From assembly GCF_963676665.1 (NCBI RefSeq), contig NZ_OY781373.1, positions 310,001 to 374,000 of the forward strand: 64,000 bases of DNA. Direction: 5' to 3'. This DNA comes from an uncultured Tolumonas sp. Lineage in GTDB: Bacteria > Pseudomonadota > Gammaproteobacteria > Enterobacterales > Aeromonadaceae. The notes below the pieces were generated by a model. That model did no database searches. It had not been told where the DNA came from and worked only from the letters and a program-made list of their open reading frames with translations. Positions 56,688 through 64,000 of this stretch are shown in pieces. Each line of letters opens with the position of its first letter. The stretch's first letter is position 1. Both the position numbers and the translations under genes were made by a program.

Positions 56688-58418
56688 TCAGCGACTGCCA
56701 TCAGCCAATAAATACAACTTGCGCCAGAAAAAACGGTTCAGTCCCATTACAAACAGACACATGATACCGATACCTAAGGCGATGCGATGGAAATCACCGG
56801 CATCGGTCATCTGTTTGATATAGCTGCCAAGCCCGTTGGCCATCAGCGTGGTTTTGCCCCAAGTGACATATTCCGCCACGATACTGGCGTTCCACGAACC
56901 ACCGCTGGCGGTGATGGCGCCAGTCACATAAGCGGGGAAGATCGCCGGCAGGTAAATACGTTTCCATTTTAACCAGCCACGGACACCGAGGTTATCTGCC
57001 GCCAGACGTAATTCAGTCGGGATCGCCGACGCACCCGCTACCACATTAAACAGAATGTACCACTGTGTACCAAACACCATCAGCGGGCTTAACCAGATGT
57101 TCGGGTTCAGATTTAATGATACCAGCGCAAAGACTACCAACGGGAACATCAGATTAACCGGGAAGGCGGCTAAAAACTGTGCCACCGCCTGCACGCGCTG
57201 TGAGTAGCGTGGGTTCAGCCCGATCCAGATCGCAATCGGCACCCAAATCAGCGACGCCATACCGATCAACAGCAACACCCGCGTCAGTGTGAGCAAACCA
57301 AGACCGGCGACATGTAACGCTTCCTGCCAGCCGACATCGCTGTGTACAAACAGGATCAGACGAGCGATTGCTGCCAGCCCAGCCAGCAGTAATAACAGCT
57401 CCCAAACTCGTGACCAGTGGGAGTGTTGTTGTGCCGGTTTGGCCTTTACCGACGTGCCGTCGTAACGACGCGGAAACCAGTTCAGCGCACGGCGTAGTTG
57501 TGACCAGCTCCAATGCGAAAAAGCATGTGTCCAGGCGTTGTTGCGCAACATATCGAGCAACCACGAACGCTGCGCGGTATCACCTTGGGATTCCTCAAAA
57601 CGGAATTTGTCGGCCCACGCCAGCAGAGGGCGAAAGAACAGCTGGTCATATAACAAGATGCCAGTCAGCATCGCAGCAATTGCCCATGCAATCGCGCTGA
57701 CGTTACGCGCTTCGATGGCAACGGCAATATAAGAGCCAATGCCCGGTAGTTTGATATCTTGGCCGGCGACAGAAATCGCTTCCGCCGCGACCAGAAAGAA
57801 CCAGCCGCCAGACATCGACATCATCATGTTCCACAACAGACCAGGCATGGCAAAAGGCAGCTCCAGTCGCCAGAACCGCTGCCAACCCGACAGACGGAAG
57901 ATATTGGCCGCTTCATTTAATTCGGCTGGAATGGTGCGGAATGACTGATACAGACTGAACGCCATGTTCCACGCCTGCGAGGTAAAGATCGCAAAAATGG
58001 CCGCGCATTCCACCCCCAATAAATTACCGGGGAACAGCGCGATAAACGGGGCAACGGCAATGGCCTGAAAGCCCAGAATTGGCACCGACTGCAGTACATC
58101 AAGCATTGGGATCATCGCTTTTTCGGCGGTGCGGTATTTTGCGGCGATAGCGGCAAACAGAAAGCTGAATAACAATGAGCAACCAAGTGCCATAAACATG
58201 CGCAAAATGGTACGTAGCAGATAATAGGGCAGATAGATCGGATCGAGTGACACAGCTAACGCTTCACCCACCACAAACGGTCGGCTCATCTGGGTGGCGC
58301 CATAGGCCATGAGCACTAATAATGATAAAAGTAATGGTAATAACACCCAACTCAGCCGATTTGGAGCGGCGTGCAAAACCGATTGTTCATGGTGACGCGG
58401 ATTGAACAACTCAAACAT
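56688..58418 (-). CDS. ABC transporter double permease, NitT/TauT type
   Basis: A 576-aa protein that fuses two BPD_transp_1 permease domains (about 70-275 and 375-570), each with the EAA-type loop (AANIFRLSGWQRFWRLELPFAMPGLLWNM; AADNLGVRGWLKWKRIYLPAIFPAYVTG). One chain therefore supplies the whole membrane channel. I chose ATG 58418 (MFELFNP), with AGGG five bases upstream, over an upstream in-frame start. No substrate-binding protein gene is adjacent. A long structured leader precedes it. Confidence 0.9.
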   Translation of the reverse strand: MFELFNPRHHEQSVLHAAPNRLSWVLLPLLLSLLVLMAYGATQMSRPFVVGEALAVSLDPIYLPYYLLRTILRMFMALGCSLLFSFLFAAIAAKYRTAEKAMIPMLDVLQSVPILGFQAIAVAPFIALFPGNLLGVECAAIFAIFTSQAWNMAFSLYQSFRTIPAELNEAANIFRLSGWQRFWRLELPFAMPGLLWNMMMSMSGGWFFLVAAEAISVAGQDIKLPGIGSYIAVAIEARNVSAIAWAIAAMLTGILLYDQLFFRPLLAWADKFRFEESQGDTAQRSWLLDMLRNNAWTHAFSHWSWSQLRRALNWFPRRYDGTSVKAKPAQQHSHWSRVWELLLLLAGLAAIARLILFVHSDVGWQEALHVAGLGLLTLTRVLLLIGMASLIWVPIAIWIGLNPRYSQRVQAVAQFLAAFPVNLMFPLVVFALVSLNLNPNIWLSPLMVFGTQWYILFNVVAGASAIPTELRLAADNLGVRGWLKWKRIYLPAIFPAYVTGAITASGGSWNASIVAEYVTWGKTTLMANGLGSYIKQMTDAGDFHRIALGIGIMCLFVMGLNRFFWRKLYLLADGSR

Positions 58419-58449
58419 GATGACCCTGTTTACAACTGACAGCCCAAAG

Positions 58450-58680
58450 CACCGCCCACTGTTTTGTGCATAACACAAAAGCAGCGGTGAAGCTCAAGCT
58501 GGCGTTTAGAAACGCGATACTGTTATAAGGGAAGCGAAGGACAAGTCAGTACGCTGACTGAACGTGTCTGGCTACCCGCCATAGCGGCAGGGCAGCAACA
58601 GGTGAGACCTATGGTTGCCTTGCCAGTGCGTGGCCGATGCATAATCGACTACTGGGACTATCCACAGATTAAAGACTCCG
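58450..58680 (-). ncRNA. Structured leader of the ABC operon, class unknown
   Basis: On the minus strand this part of the leader can fold extensively. Near the start codon, arms 58450-58455 and 58484-58489 (CACCGC/GCGGTG) plus TTTTGTG/CACAAAA form a long hairpin. Further upstream, ACTGGC can pair either with a 5' CCAGT (hairpin 58623-58655) or with a 3' GCCAG (58568-58572) to close a three-way junction containing GCAAC..GTTGC and CCGC..GCGG hairpins; these two states exclude each other. It matches no riboswitch class that I can name. A possible -10 (TACAAT) lies at 58734-58739 on this strand. Confidence 0.45.
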
Positions 58681-58796
58681 GAAATAAAGACGGCGCGAAT
58701 CTACCACCACTTGTCGGGTTACTCCAGTTACAGATTGTACAAACAGCAATAATGCATTGTTTTGTCATCCGATGAACAGAGCGAAAGGGCATGTAT

Positions 58797-58832
58797 AAAA
58801 AAAGAGAACCGACCAGCCTGATCGGTTCTCTT
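58797..58832 (-). terminator. Strong intrinsic terminator reading on the minus strand
   Basis: AAGAGAACCGA and TCGGTTCTCTT (58802-58812 and 58822-58832) form an 11-bp perfect stem, followed on the minus strand by seven T. It lies between the fruA terminator and the ABC operon, so it ends an otherwise unassigned transcript. Confidence 0.88.
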
Positions 58833-58945
58833 CAATTTAACTGCTGACTGCAGGTGAAAGCTCAGCAAACCACTATGACATCAACGACAAAGCACAGTCA
58901 TGACTGTGCCTGATGTTTTCCTTTGTCCCCGGTTACTTTCACCTG
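58833..58945 (-). ncRNA. Candidate structured small RNA or riboswitch aptamer
   Basis: Between the fruA terminator and the terminator at 58797-58832. A perfect 10-bp closing stem joins 58936-58945 and 58851-58860 (CAGGTGAAAG/CTTTCACCTG). Inside it are AACC/GGTT (58868-58871, 58931-58934), ACATCA/TGATGT (58878-58883, 58911-58916), an 18-base palindrome GCACAGTCATGACTGTGC (58892-58909), and GACAAAG/CTTTGTC (58886-58892, 58921-58927), which crosses the ACATCA helix and so would be a pseudoknot or alternative fold. No open reading frame of note. No clear promoter is visible. It could be an sRNA or a terminator-type leader for the ABC genes. Confidence 0.55.
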
Positions 58946-58952
58946 TTGGTCA

Positions 58953-58985
58953 AAAAGCAAAAAGCCCCGGCTTATTCAGCCGGGG
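58953..58985 (-). terminator. fruBKA operon terminator
   Basis: On the minus strand CCCCGGCT, loop of five, AGCCGGGG (58965-58972 and 58978-58985) is followed by CTTTTTGCTTTTT. It ends about 50 bases after the fruA stop codon. Confidence 0.93.
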
Positions 58986-59035
58986 AGGGGGCACACAAAA
59001 ATGGAGGGAGCTCATTCCATTTGTGATGAAACAAA

Positions 59036-60784
59036 TTAAGCAGTTTGTACATCCTGAGATGGTTTGATAGTTGCATACATCAGACCAGTCAGAGCAGAAC
59101 CAGCAGCGATGGCAACGATATACATCAGAGCATTGCTGATTGCGCCTGGAATTAACAGTACGAACAGACCACCGTGTGGCGCCATCAGACCACAACCGAA
59201 CAGCATTGACAGTGCACCAGCTAATGCACCACCTGCCATAGTTGATGGAATTACACGCATTGGGTCACGTGCTGCGAATGGGATTGCACCTTCAGAGATG
59301 AAGCACAGACCCAGTACGAAAGACGCTTTACCAGCTTCACGTTGTGATTCAACGAACTTGTTACCAGCAACGAAAGTGGCGATACCCATACCAATCGCAG
59401 GAACCATACCGGCAGCCATAACAGCAGCCATTGGCAGGCTAGGAACGTTAGGGTTAGAGGCCAGCAGACCAGTACCGAATACATACGCTACTTTGTTTAC
59501 AGGACCACCTAAGTCGAAGCACATCATACAACCCAGAATAACACCCAACAGGATTGCGTTCGCACCAGACATGCCAGCCAGGAAGTCAGTCAGACCTTTC
59601 ATGATAGACGCAATTGGCGTACCAACGATGTAGATCATAACCAGACCAGTGAACAAGCTCGCCAGTAATGGGATGATCAAGATTGGTTTCAGTGCTTCCA
59701 TGGTTTGTGGCAGTTTAACTTTTTCAGCAACAAACTTGGCGCTGTAACCTGCGATAAAACCAGCAGCAATACCACCGAGGAAACCTGCACCGATAGAGCT
59801 TGCCAGCATACCGCCGATCAAACCTGGTGCTAGACCCGGACGATCTGCGATAGAGAAAGCGATGAAACCAGCCATAACTGGAACCATTAAAGCAAACGCA
59901 GATGCACCACCGATTTGCATCAGGGCGGCAGCCATGGTGCCTTGTTCTTTAAACGCGGTGATACCAAACACGAATGACAGTGCGATACACAGACCACCTG
60001 CAACCACGATTGGCAGCATGTGTGATACACCGGTCATCAAATGTTTGTAAACGCCTGGCAGTTCAGCTTTACCTGAAGAACCAGCAGAAGCACCAGAAGC
60101 GCTACCTTTGAATACAGTTTCGTTAGCCAGAGCGTGGTCCATTTCCTGAGCGGTTTTCTTCAGGGCTGCGCCAGTGCTGGTTTTGTACAGTTTTTTGCCC
60201 GCGAAACGGGATAGATCCAATTCGATATCGGCAGCGATGATAACAACATCAGCCTGCGCGATTTCGTCAGCAGTCAGTGCGTTTTTAGCACCAACAGAGC
60301 CGCGAGTTTCGACTTTGATCCAGTAACCACGTTTTTTTGCCTCTTCTTCCAGTGCTTCGGCAGCCATAAAAGTATGGGCAACCCCTGTTGGACAGGCGGT
60401 TATAGCAACAATACGTTTGCTCATGGGGGACACCTTGGGTTTCTCTTGGGTTTGCTGAGAAGCAACCGCTTCAGCTGACGTCACTGTCGCTGCTGCGGCT
60501 GCCGTTTGTAGGAAAGCTTTTGCGTCCGGGATTGCATCGCTGACATCGGCTTGATAAACACGTTTGCCGGTAAAGCGATTAATATCAATGTTGTTACCTG
60601 CAATGACGACCAGATCAGCTGAGCTGATTTCATCAACGGTCAGTAATTTTGCTGGTTCAACACTGTTATGACATTCAACTACAGCATTCCAACCCAGAGA
60701 TGCAGCCGCTTTTTCCAGAAGACCTGCGGCGATAACACTGTTGGCAATGCCACTCGGACAAGAGGTGACAATTACAATATTCAT
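59036..60784 (-). CDS. fruA: Fructose PTS permease, EIIB'BC (FruA)
   Basis: Fructose-specific enzyme II of 582 aa that takes in fructose as fructose 1-phosphate. The N-terminal EIIB' domain (about 1-100; Cys9 in TSCPSGIANSV) is followed by an Ala/Gln linker, EIIB (about 122-220; Cys131 in ITACPTGVAHTFMAAEALE) and the polytopic EIIC (about 245-580). It is the last gene of fruBKA, 11 bases after fruK, and ends at a strong terminator. Confidence 0.96.
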   Translation of the reverse strand: MNIVIVTSCPSGIANSVIAAGLLEKAAASLGWNAVVECHNSVEPAKLLTVDEISSADLVVIAGNNIDINRFTGKRVYQADVSDAIPDAKAFLQTAAAAATVTSAEAVASQQTQEKPKVSPMSKRIVAITACPTGVAHTFMAAEALEEEAKKRGYWIKVETRGSVGAKNALTADEIAQADVVIIAADIELDLSRFAGKKLYKTSTGAALKKTAQEMDHALANETVFKGSASGASAGSSGKAELPGVYKHLMTGVSHMLPIVVAGGLCIALSFVFGITAFKEQGTMAAALMQIGGASAFALMVPVMAGFIAFSIADRPGLAPGLIGGMLASSIGAGFLGGIAAGFIAGYSAKFVAEKVKLPQTMEALKPILIIPLLASLFTGLVMIYIVGTPIASIMKGLTDFLAGMSGANAILLGVILGCMMCFDLGGPVNKVAYVFGTGLLASNPNVPSLPMAAVMAAGMVPAIGMGIATFVAGNKFVESQREAGKASFVLGLCFISEGAIPFAARDPMRVIPSTMAGGALAGALSMLFGCGLMAPHGGLFVLLIPGAISNALMYIVAIAAGSALTGLMYATIKPSQDVQTA

Positions 60785-60795
60785 AAGTTTATTCC

Positions 60796-61734
60796 TTAAC
60801 TTAATCTTTTAACGTCAATACGGGCCATCATGTCGGCCAGTTGCTGTTTATTCGGAACACCCACACCAATTTGGGTAACAGCCAATGCAGAAACAGCGGA
60901 GGCAAGGCGCAGAATTTGTTCTTTATCCATACCTTGGCTTAAGCCCCAGGCAAAACCAGCCACCATGGAGTCACCAGCACCAACTGTGCTGACCACTTCC
61001 ATGCGTGGTGGTTTGGCGGCCCACCATTCATTATCTGCCAACCACAGAACACCATCCGGACCACGGGAAATCACCACGTTAGTGATGCCTGCAGCACGCA
61101 GTTTTTCTGCTTCAGCACGCAAGTCTGCTTCGGTATCCAGTGGACGACCTGCCCACTCAGCCAGTTCAACTTCATTTGGCTTGATGAGGAATGGTTTGGC
61201 TTCCAGACCTTTAACCAGGGCATGTTTACTGCTATCGAACAGCACTTTCGCACCTTTCTGTTGCAGTTTTGCGATCAAATCACGGCTGGCTTCAGCGCTG
61301 ATACCGCGTGGCAAACTACCTGCCATCACAACGTATTCGTACTGTTCTGCCTGACGTAACAGATGAGCTTCAAACTCTTTCAACTCATCGTCTGCAACCG
61401 CTACACCTGGGAAGTTCAGATCGGTAACTTCACCGTTGTCTTCCACCATTTTGACGTTAATACGGGTATCGCCCGGTACAGCCATAAAGTGATCTTTGAT
61501 GCCACATTGGGCAAACAGATCACGGAAAGCCTGCTGGTTGCCAGCACCTAAGATGCCAGACACTGCGACATTAGCACCCAGATCACGCAACACGCGCGCA
61601 ACATTGATGCCTTTACCTGCCGGATGCAGACTGCCTGATTTGACCACGTTAACGCTACCAACCTGGATCTGGTCGATATGACCGGTTAAATCCAGCGCAG
61701 GGTTAAGGGTCACAGTCAGCAAAGGCTTACTCAT
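60796..61734 (-). CDS. fruK: 1-phosphofructokinase
   Basis: PfkB-family kinase of 312 aa that converts fructose 1-phosphate to fructose 1,6-bisphosphate. The N-terminal signature is VTLNPALDLTGHIDQIQVGSVN, and the C-terminal PfkB motif VSTVGAGDSMVAGFAWG has the catalytic Asp. Its ATG overlaps the end of fruB by eight bases (ATGAGTAA). It sits between the two PTS genes as in enterobacteria. Confidence 0.96.
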   Translation of the reverse strand: MSKPLLTVTLNPALDLTGHIDQIQVGSVNVVKSGSLHPAGKGINVARVLRDLGANVAVSGILGAGNQQAFRDLFAQCGIKDHFMAVPGDTRINVKMVEDNGEVTDLNFPGVAVADDELKEFEAHLLRQAEQYEYVVMAGSLPRGISAEASRDLIAKLQQKGAKVLFDSSKHALVKGLEAKPFLIKPNEVELAEWAGRPLDTEADLRAEAEKLRAAGITNVVISRGPDGVLWLADNEWWAAKPPRMEVVSTVGAGDSMVAGFAWGLSQGMDKEQILRLASAVSALAVTQIGVGVPNKQQLADMMARIDVKRLS

Positions 61735-62857
61735 GACCGGCTCCTTCGCCTAAACCATCGGCGATTGACTGACCAATTTTGCTAATGGCTTGCTGTGCAT
61801 CGTCACCTTTAGCGATAAATTGCAGGCGATGACCACTTTTAACGCCCAAGCTGACCAGTTTCATCAAGCTCTTCGCGTTAACAGATTTGCCATCACCGTC
61901 TAGGTTGGCAACCCAGATTTCACTTTGGAATTCTTTTGCTACTTTCACCAGCGTCGCACTTGGACGTGCATGCAGACCATGTGGGTTAGTGATGGTGAAC
62001 ACGCCTTCCAAACCTTCGATTGGTTTTTCAGTCAGCAGCTTGATGGCTTTCATGCTGTCTGCAGCCCACAGTTGAGCTACGTTTTGTTCACTGATCATGT
62101 CAACCAGACGTTCTAATACTGGTTTGTGCAGTGCATCTTGAGCTGCAATCAATAACAAACCTTGTACTGGTTGGCCGGCATGTTGGAATGGCACTACAGG
62201 ACGAACTAAAGACACTGCAGTACGTTTTACGCCAACATTAGTGCGTGCTAACCACAGTCCCTGACCCATCCATACAGGAGTGGATGCTTGAACGGTTGCT
62301 GCGCCACTGCTTTCCAGTGCGCCGGTGTTCTGCAGTAATGCACAGGCTGCTGATTGCAGACCCAGAATGTCTTGTGCAGAAGCTTGCAGTTGAATGGTGC
62401 TGCTATCCAACAACAGCGTTGGTGTTGGTTTTTGGCCGCTTAGCAGTTTGGCTAAATCGGCAGTGCTGTTACAGCGTTTCAGGTAATCAGCAACAGAATC
62501 ATCCGCCAGTACACGGGTCAGTTGACGCAGAATGCCCAGATGTTCGTCTGAACGTGCAGCGATACCGATAACCACGTGTGCAACCTGACCATCGCCCCAG
62601 TTAACACCGTCAGCGAAATGTAATACGCGAACACCGGTTTGTTTAACCTGTTCTCGGGTATCTGTTGTTCCATGAGGAATGGCAATGCCATTACCCAGAT
62701 AGGTAGAGTTCTGAGTTTCACGACGCAACATACCATCAACGTATGGTGCTTCGATCAGACCCGCGTCAACCATTTTCTGTGCCACCATACGAATCGCACT
62801 TTGCTTATCGTCGGCTTTGGCCCCCAATTGAATATCTTGTTCCGCCAGTGTCAGCAT
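61727..62857 (-). CDS. fruB: Fructose PTS diphosphoryl transfer protein, EIIA-M-HPr (FruB)
   Basis: A 376-aa phosphocarrier: EIIA-Fru (about 1-145, active His62 in IAIPHGTTD), a middle domain (about 150-275) and a C-terminal HPr-like FPr domain (about 284-376, active His296 in NPHGLHARPS). It carries phosphate from enzyme I to FruA. First gene of the operon; ATG 62857 has AGAGG upstream. The KSLMKLVSLGV segment matches the Ser46 region of HPr. Confidence 0.96.
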   Translation of the reverse strand: MLTLAEQDIQLGAKADDKQSAIRMVAQKMVDAGLIEAPYVDGMLRRETQNSTYLGNGIAIPHGTTDTREQVKQTGVRVLHFADGVNWGDGQVAHVVIGIAARSDEHLGILRQLTRVLADDSVADYLKRCNSTADLAKLLSGQKPTPTLLLDSSTIQLQASAQDILGLQSAACALLQNTGALESSGAATVQASTPVWMGQGLWLARTNVGVKRTAVSLVRPVVPFQHAGQPVQGLLLIAAQDALHKPVLERLVDMISEQNVAQLWAADSMKAIKLLTEKPIEGLEGVFTITNPHGLHARPSATLVKVAKEFQSEIWVANLDGDGKSVNAKSLMKLVSLGVKSGHRLQFIAKGDDAQQAISKIGQSIADGLGEGAGHE

Positions 62858-62914
62858 GGCGTGTACCTCTCTTATAGTTGTGTCAGATATAAAACATAGA
62901 ACAAATCGTCGAAC

Positions 62915-63036
62915 TCAAACGATTCACTCACATCCTATTCTGATCCATTTGTTGCAACTTTGGGTAGCAAGTTTGCAACTCTCATATGCCAAAAAGTAGA
63001 TTAATCGTTTCAGTTCATATGCTGTATCGTTTCAGC
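62915..63036. promoter_or_regulatory. Cra (FruR) operator cluster between fruB and cra
   Basis: Two close matches to the Cra half-consensus occur 22 bases apart in the same orientation: AATCGTTTCAGT (63003-63014) and TATCGTTTCAGC (63025-63036). A third, weaker site, TCAAACGATTCA (62915-62926), lies closer to fruB. A TATAAT hexamer at 63061-63066 may be the cra -10. The arrangement fits repression of both divergent genes by Cra, relieved by fructose 1-phosphate. Confidence 0.7.
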
Positions 63037-63124
63037 TAGATATTCAAGAGCTGGTTATTGTATAATCACCAGTAATTTGATGTGGTGCACATTTATGGCA
63101 GCAAAAATGATAAATGGGGGTCGC

Positions 63125-64000
63125 ATGAAGCTTGAAGAGATCGCGCGCCTAGCCGGCGTATCTCGTACAACAGCGAGCTATGTGGTGAACGGTAAAGCTG
63201 AACAACATCGTATCAGTGAAAAAACCCGTGAACGGGTGATGGCGGTGGTTAATCAGTATAACTATAAACCTGATCAGGCGGCGACCGCGCTGCGATTAGG
63301 TAGTAGCCGATTGTTTGGTTTTATTTTGCCTGATTTGGAAAACACCAGTTACGCCCGCTTAGCTAAATTGCTGGAAGCAGGGGCGCGGGCACATGGTTTT
63401 CAGCTGATTATCACCTGTTCCGACGATGATCCGGAAACAGAAAAATCACTGGCAGAAATGCTGACCTCTCGGCGGATTGATGCACTGCTCGTCTCGACTG
63501 TTTTAGAGCCGTATAACGATTTTTATCCTCGGTTACAGCAAAAAGGTTTGCCGGTGATCGCGATTGACCGTGCCTTGGATGATGAAAAATTTGCCTCGGT
63601 GATCAGTGAAGACTTGGATGGCGCGATCAAACTGACGAATTCATTATTGTCGCCGTTGCCAGCCAGTATCGGTTTATTAGGCGCAGTGCCAGAGTTAGGG
63701 ATATCGCATGAACGTGAGCGTGGATTCCGTGCTGCATTACGCGCCGTTGATATGCAGGTAGAGCCATTAATTGCCTATGGCGAACATTTTAGCCGTAGTG
63801 AAGGTGCGCGGATCTGTGCCGACTGGATTGCCCGTGGCGTGATGCCAGAAGCGCTGGTCACAACCTCGTATGTGTTGCTGGAAGGTGTCTTGGATACCTT
63901 GCGCGAATATCCAGAGTTGATGCAAAAATTACGGTTAGCCACCTTTGGTGACAACCAGTTGCTGGATTTCCTGCCCGTGAACGTAAATGCCTTACCACAG
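63125..64000 (+). CDS. cra: Catabolite repressor/activator Cra (FruR), 3' end outside window
   Basis: LacI-family regulator; the first 292 residues are visible. The DNA-binding headpiece begins MKLEEIARLAGVSRTTASYVVNGKAEQHRISEKT, nearly identical to the Cra start. The effector domain begins LFGFILPDLENTSYARLAKLLEAGARAHGFQLIITCSDDD. I chose ATG 63125 because the family starts there (GGGGG just upstream); ATG 63095 is in frame and ten codons longer. It is divergent from fruBKA. Confidence 0.95.
   Translation, partial: MKLEEIARLAGVSRTTASYVVNGKAEQHRISEKTRERVMAVVNQYNYKPDQAATALRLGSSRLFGFILPDLENTSYARLAKLLEAGARAHGFQLIITCSDDDPETEKSLAEMLTSRRIDALLVSTVLEPYNDFYPRLQQKGLPVIAIDRALDDEKFASVISEDLDGAIKLTNSLLSPLPASIGLLGAVPELGISHERERGFRAALRAVDMQVEPLIAYGEHFSRSEGARICADWIARGVMPEALVTTSYVLLEGVLDTLREYPELMQKLRLATFGDNQLLDFLPVNVNALPQ

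Noticed and set aside
58560-58580. JUMPstart/ops-like GGCGGGTAGC in the ABC leader (minus strand)
   Set aside because: The ops consensus is GGCGGTAGC; one extra G breaks it, and the operon is not a polysaccharide cluster.
58561-58700. Possible c-di-GMP (GEMM) or manganese (yybP-ykoY) riboswitch in the ABC leader
   Set aside because: The required core motifs (GACGCAAAGC; AUACUCG) are missing. Kept only as a leader of unknown class.
59064-59633. 189-aa open frame opposite fruA
   Set aside because: Antisense shadow in a gene with strong codon bias.

Overview
The window looks like a chromosomal segment of a facultative gammaproteobacterium, most likely Aeromonadales (Tolumonas/Aeromonas-like). 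The basis is inference from gene content and order: an MSHA pilus cluster running directly into mreBCD-maf-rng-yhdP-nit-tldD, together with pmbA/yjgA, csdA-csdE, divergent ilvY/ilvC, a mtlADR operon and a fruBKA operon divergent from cra. No 16S or other taxonomic marker is present. No tRNA, rRNA or CRISPR array was seen.

Region by region. 1-14364: the distal part of an MSHA type IV pilus operon, from the end of mshJ through mshK, L, M, N, E, G and F, one major-type pilin gene, mshC, D, O, P and the giant tip/adhesin-like mshQ. Nearly every junction overlaps or is only a few bases, apart from a 125-base gap before the pilin. 14491-25334: the cell-shape and housekeeping block mreB, mreC, mreD, maf, rng, yhdP, an amidase and tldD. 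25401-30169: yjgA (-), pmbA (+), then a small unknown gene, a small membrane protein and rep (all -). 30249-34370: a two-gene unit of unknown role whose products share a C-terminal cysteine motif, the Csd cysteine-desulfurase pair, and a catalytically decayed EAL-domain protein; tcdA (csdL) follows on the minus strand. 35422-39285: a four-gene glycolipid-modification cassette (GT2, LAB_N-type membrane protein, ArnT-like GT39, UDP-glucuronate-4-epimerase-like enzyme). 39279-42800 (-): pqiABC. 42997-47825: a GyrI-like protein, ilvC/ilvY and pgi. 47900-49543 (-): a periplasmic NMT1/THI5-type binding domain fused to a GGDEF domain. 49700-53816: the mannitol operon with three upstream CRP-like sites. 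53952-55338: a complete IS4-family insertion sequence. 55377-58418 (-): an ABC transporter of the NitT/TauT type without a binding protein. 58419-59035: a 617-base region with two separate candidate RNA structures. 59036-64000: fruA, fruK, fruB (-) and divergent cra, cut by the window end.

How it fits together. The first third builds an attachment/motility pilus whose assembly ATPase MshE carries the N-terminal c-di-GMP-binding signature. Elsewhere in the window are a diguanylate cyclase with a ligand-binding sensor and a decayed EAL protein, so c-di-GMP recurs. Sugar supply is represented by fructose and mannitol PTS systems with recognisable Cra-like and CRP-like control sites, plus pgi.

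The observations most worth following are: (a) the candidate structured RNA with its own intrinsic terminator and the second folded leader between fruA and the ABC operon; (b) the IS4-family element lodged exactly in the 10-base loop of a perfect 13-bp hairpin; (c) the paired proteins ending in C-x2-EDR-x3-LCQ; (d) the glycolipid cassette, which could make a uronic-acid lipid A decoration.
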